Shown: positions 61,736 through 64,000 of the stretch, in pieces
Position numbering within the stretch: the stretch's first letter is position 1
Layout of the letters: each line of letters begins with the position of its first letter
DNA from: Geosiphon pyriformis
Taxonomy: Eukaryota; Glomeromycota; Glomeromycetes; Archaeosporales; Geosiphonaceae
Reading direction: 5' to 3'
Length of the DNA stretch: 64,000 bases
NCBI GenBank assembly: GCA_016748015.1
Contig: JAAOMT010000096.1
Coordinates: forward strand, 329,087 to 393,086
Translations under genes and position numbers: made by a program
The notes under the pieces: model-generated
Database searches by the model: none
What the model saw: only the letters and a program-made list of their open reading frames with translations
Told to the model about the DNA's origin: nothing

Positions 61736-63990
61736 AAGAAGATTTCATGATAATCACAACACTAGCACCCAGATAACCAGATTCCAAACTGGAAGTAAAT
61801 ATCTGCACACCATCAAATTTGTTGACAATTCAGAAATAAACTTTTCCCTTTAGCTTTGATTTAGTAAAAATAAAAATCAAGTTGCTATCTCCTTTGGTTA
61901 CTCCATTCAGTTTTTGGTAATCCACACAAAAATGGATTTTTCTATTTTTCTTATAGACTAATACCACTGGTAATGACCATGGGCTCATTAATAGCTAAAT
62001 TAGCCTATTGTTAAGCATTCGGTTGATTTCTTGACAAATGATTTCATGGCTAGCTGGTAGTACTCTGTATGCTCTTTGTTTAATTGGCATTGTATCTCCA
62101 GTCTTGATTTAATGTTAAATGATGTTAGTTCTGCCAAATTCATTCTTACTTGCAAAGATGTCATTATAGTTGTTGAGTAACATCTTAAGCTGTATACATT
62201 GTAATGAGTCTAAATTCTCCAAGTTTATCTGTTCTAATTGTTCTGGTTGGAGCAGATAACATTCTTCTTGTCCATATATGGTTTGAGATGTAATATCTAC
62301 ATATTTACACAGTTGTGAAAAATCTGGAATGGTGTTTGGAAGTTGGTCTTCAAGTTTTGTGGTCAAGTATCCAATGGTAGTTCCTTTTAATATTTTAATG
62401 ATATCTTCCATGTTGTTGTAAATGAGAATTTTGATGTGTCTGTGGTTTTTGGCTGGTATGTGTAGATTAACTAATCCAATCTTTCCTAATTCACAAAGTG
62501 TTGTTTCTGTTTCAAAAATCTGAATCTGATCCTTTACTTTTTTTTTATGACTACCATGTATTAGTTATATGGTGGAATAGAAATTGATTGGCAGATAAAG
62601 ATAATTTCTCTCTTGTCAACAATTTTTTCTTCTACCATATTAACTGGTATATCTATTCTATCCATTGATCCGAATCTTTGTATCTCTCTTGTTGTTATCC
62701 CTAACTCTTTTCTGTTTTCTACTAATATTAATTAAGCTATTTTAACCAGAGGCAAAAATATTGCCTGTGCTATCTTTTTGTTTGGTTTTATGATATAGGT
62801 TATTTTTAAGTCATTTTGTAGCATAGCAATGATATTTTTTATATATCCTGCATCAATTATTTTACCTTTGATGCTGATTTTTTTTTTCATTAAACTACTT
62901 CTTGATGCTAATTAAATTATTGTTGTTACTGGAATTTTCAGTACTATTTTAAGATCAATACAGGTATGCAAGTGTGGTTCCAATTTGATGGCATTTTTTC
63001 TCGGATATCTCAAATCAAATTCTGTATTAATATTATGTACATGTTCTGACATGATACTTTTGTCATTATTGCTAAACCATTTAAATTTCTGTTCCTTAAT
63101 GAGATTAGGAAGCATAATATATTGTTTAGGGTTTGAATTGGAGTTTAAATTATTGTAATTTTCATTGCCATATTGGGTAGAACTGGAACCATTGTTTTTG
63201 TCATTGTCATTGTTGGAGTTTGAATCAAGATTGAAGGTTGATTCCAATATGCAGCTGCTGATTGGTTTGTCTTTCTCTGGAATTGTGTAGATCATGCATG
63301 GTAGTGGATTGTAAATGAAATCACACTCATTACAATATTGAAAATCACATGAGATCAAACAGTGGTCACATAGTCAGGTGTTGATTTCTTCCAAGTGTTG
63401 TTCCTGCTTCTTTCTTGTTGGTGCCAAATTCTGGTAATGCTTATGAAATTCCTTTGGATCTGTCTCAATATTCAAGAAGATGTCTAAATTGGAGATAAAA
63501 ATGATGTCAACTGGTTCTAGAGGGTTGTTTTTTATTTCCAGAATCTCACTGGACAAAGTGCCTTCTATTTTGGCATTGGCCATTCACCAGATCTTGTCTT
63601 TGTTATGTGGATAACTGTTTAAGCAAGAGATTGCTTAATGCCAAGTGGCAGTAACAGGTGTTTCACAACTTACCCAGTCACTGATAAAAATCATATACTA
63701 ATATAAAGTGTCACAGGTTTCTCCTCAACCAGGAATTTCATTCCACATTCCTTTGTTAAGTAACCATTTGCCACAAGTAAGACATGACTCATTGTTCTAC
63801 TTTCCTTGTTTTTTTGAATAGCCATAGCATTTTCTATGACATGGTTTATAGTAGTAGTGGGTTCTTGTCCAATAGTCTTCATCAGATGTAATCCAAGCTC
63901 CCATAAAGAAAAGTTTCTTTTTACAATCCTTGTATTTGAGGAGTATATATGGTGGCACTTTTATTAGTTCATGTAAGTATTCTTTTTTCC
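61736..63990 (-). pseudogene. Ty3-3 polyprotein relic: zinc fingers, dUTPase-like, start of reverse transcriptase
   Basis: Fragments in order: Cys/His-rich THYYYKPCHRKCYGYSKKQG with ESCLTCGK (about 63860-63760); AKIEGTLSSEILEIKNNP (63575); LCDHCLISCDFQYCNECDF (63370-63310); an Asn/Ser-rich linker; and dUTPase motifs 1 (EFDLRYP), 2 (SRSSLMKK), 3 (GKIIDAGYIKNI), 4 (KKIAQAIFLPL) and 5 (REIQRFGSMDR). Then EGTTIGYLTT-like KGTTIGYLTT, MLLNNYNDIFASKNEFGR (62150), and reverse transcriptase entry (IKQRAYRV, CVDYQKLNGVTK near 61900). Frames are interrupted by stops, several at expected Trp or Gln codons. Motif 3 and 5 glycines are changed (to Lys, Arg or Asp), so the dUTPase is probably dead. A dUTPase would hydrolyse dUTP and limit uracil in the cDNA. 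Confidence 0.75.
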
Positions 63991-64000
63991 AGCCACTAGT
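61736..64000 (-). mobile_element. Ty3-3: fragment of a Ty3-type element with dUTPase-like domain
   Basis: On the minus strand from the window edge leftwards: a Cys-rich zinc-finger region (63700-63990), a second Cys cluster (63330), the dUTPase-like domain (62640-63030), the region leading into reverse transcriptase (62115-62411), and the start of the reverse transcriptase ending near 61740. No LTR is visible. The element enters from beyond base 64000 and is truncated at its 3' side. It is a different family from Ty3-2, as shown by the distinct linker. Confidence 0.75.

Overview
The window looks like a repeat-dominated stretch of a fungal nuclear genome, most likely an arbuscular mycorrhizal fungus (Glomeromycotina). 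That is inference, not proof. The non-LTR and Ty3-type protein families here match, from memory, those abundant in that group. The base composition is extremely AT-rich, and the one intact gene has short phase-0 introns of about 95 bp. No prokaryotic signals, CRISPR arrays or rRNA genes are visible.

Layout. (1) 1-9.8 kb: two non-LTR retrotransposons (LINEs) lie head to head around a 1-kb AT-rich spacer. LINE-A is on the minus strand with only ORF1 in the window. LINE-B is a near full-length plus-strand copy with ORF1 (RRM-like fold and zinc knuckle) and ORF2 (APE endonuclease, reverse transcriptase, RNase H). (2) 9.8-20.4 kb: AT desert, a 40-bp tandem array, a solo LTR and LINE-C, an old minus-strand LINE with a poly(A) tail. 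(3) 20.4-34 kb: the only stretch of gene-like composition. It holds a decayed Tc1/mariner element, an unrecognised gene relic, an intact four-exon gene for a protein with two HMG boxes, and a long microsatellite-rich intergenic region. (4) 34-38.5 kb: AT desert ending in an LTR fragment. (5) 38.5-47.6 kb: Ty3-1, a very old plus-strand Ty3-type element. (6) 47.6-60.9 kb: LINE-D (minus), interrupted by a solo LTR and by Ty3-2, a complete but inactivated Ty3-type element with both LTRs. (7) 61.7-64 kb: Ty3-3, a minus-strand Ty3-type fragment carrying a dUTPase-like domain.

The repeats share one kind of damage. Trp and Gln codons have become stops, and catalytic Asp codons have become Asn (LINE reverse transcriptase in three copies; protease, reverse transcriptase and integrase of Ty3-2). 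These are C:G to T:A transitions, as expected from cytosine methylation and deamination or a RIP-like process. CpG is almost absent from the older repeats but present in the 20-34 kb gene island and in the youngest LTRs. The nesting gives a relative order of events: Ty3-1 is the most decayed, LINE-D lies beside it, and the solo LTR and Ty3-2 landed inside LINE-D.

Most interesting points: the dUTPase-like domain in a Ty3 pol; an unexplained extra ORF after integrase in Ty3-2; the HMG gene whose two boxes are each split by an intron at the same place; and the nested insertions with readable target-site duplications. I see no clear new defence or metabolic system. No element in the window appears able to move on its own.
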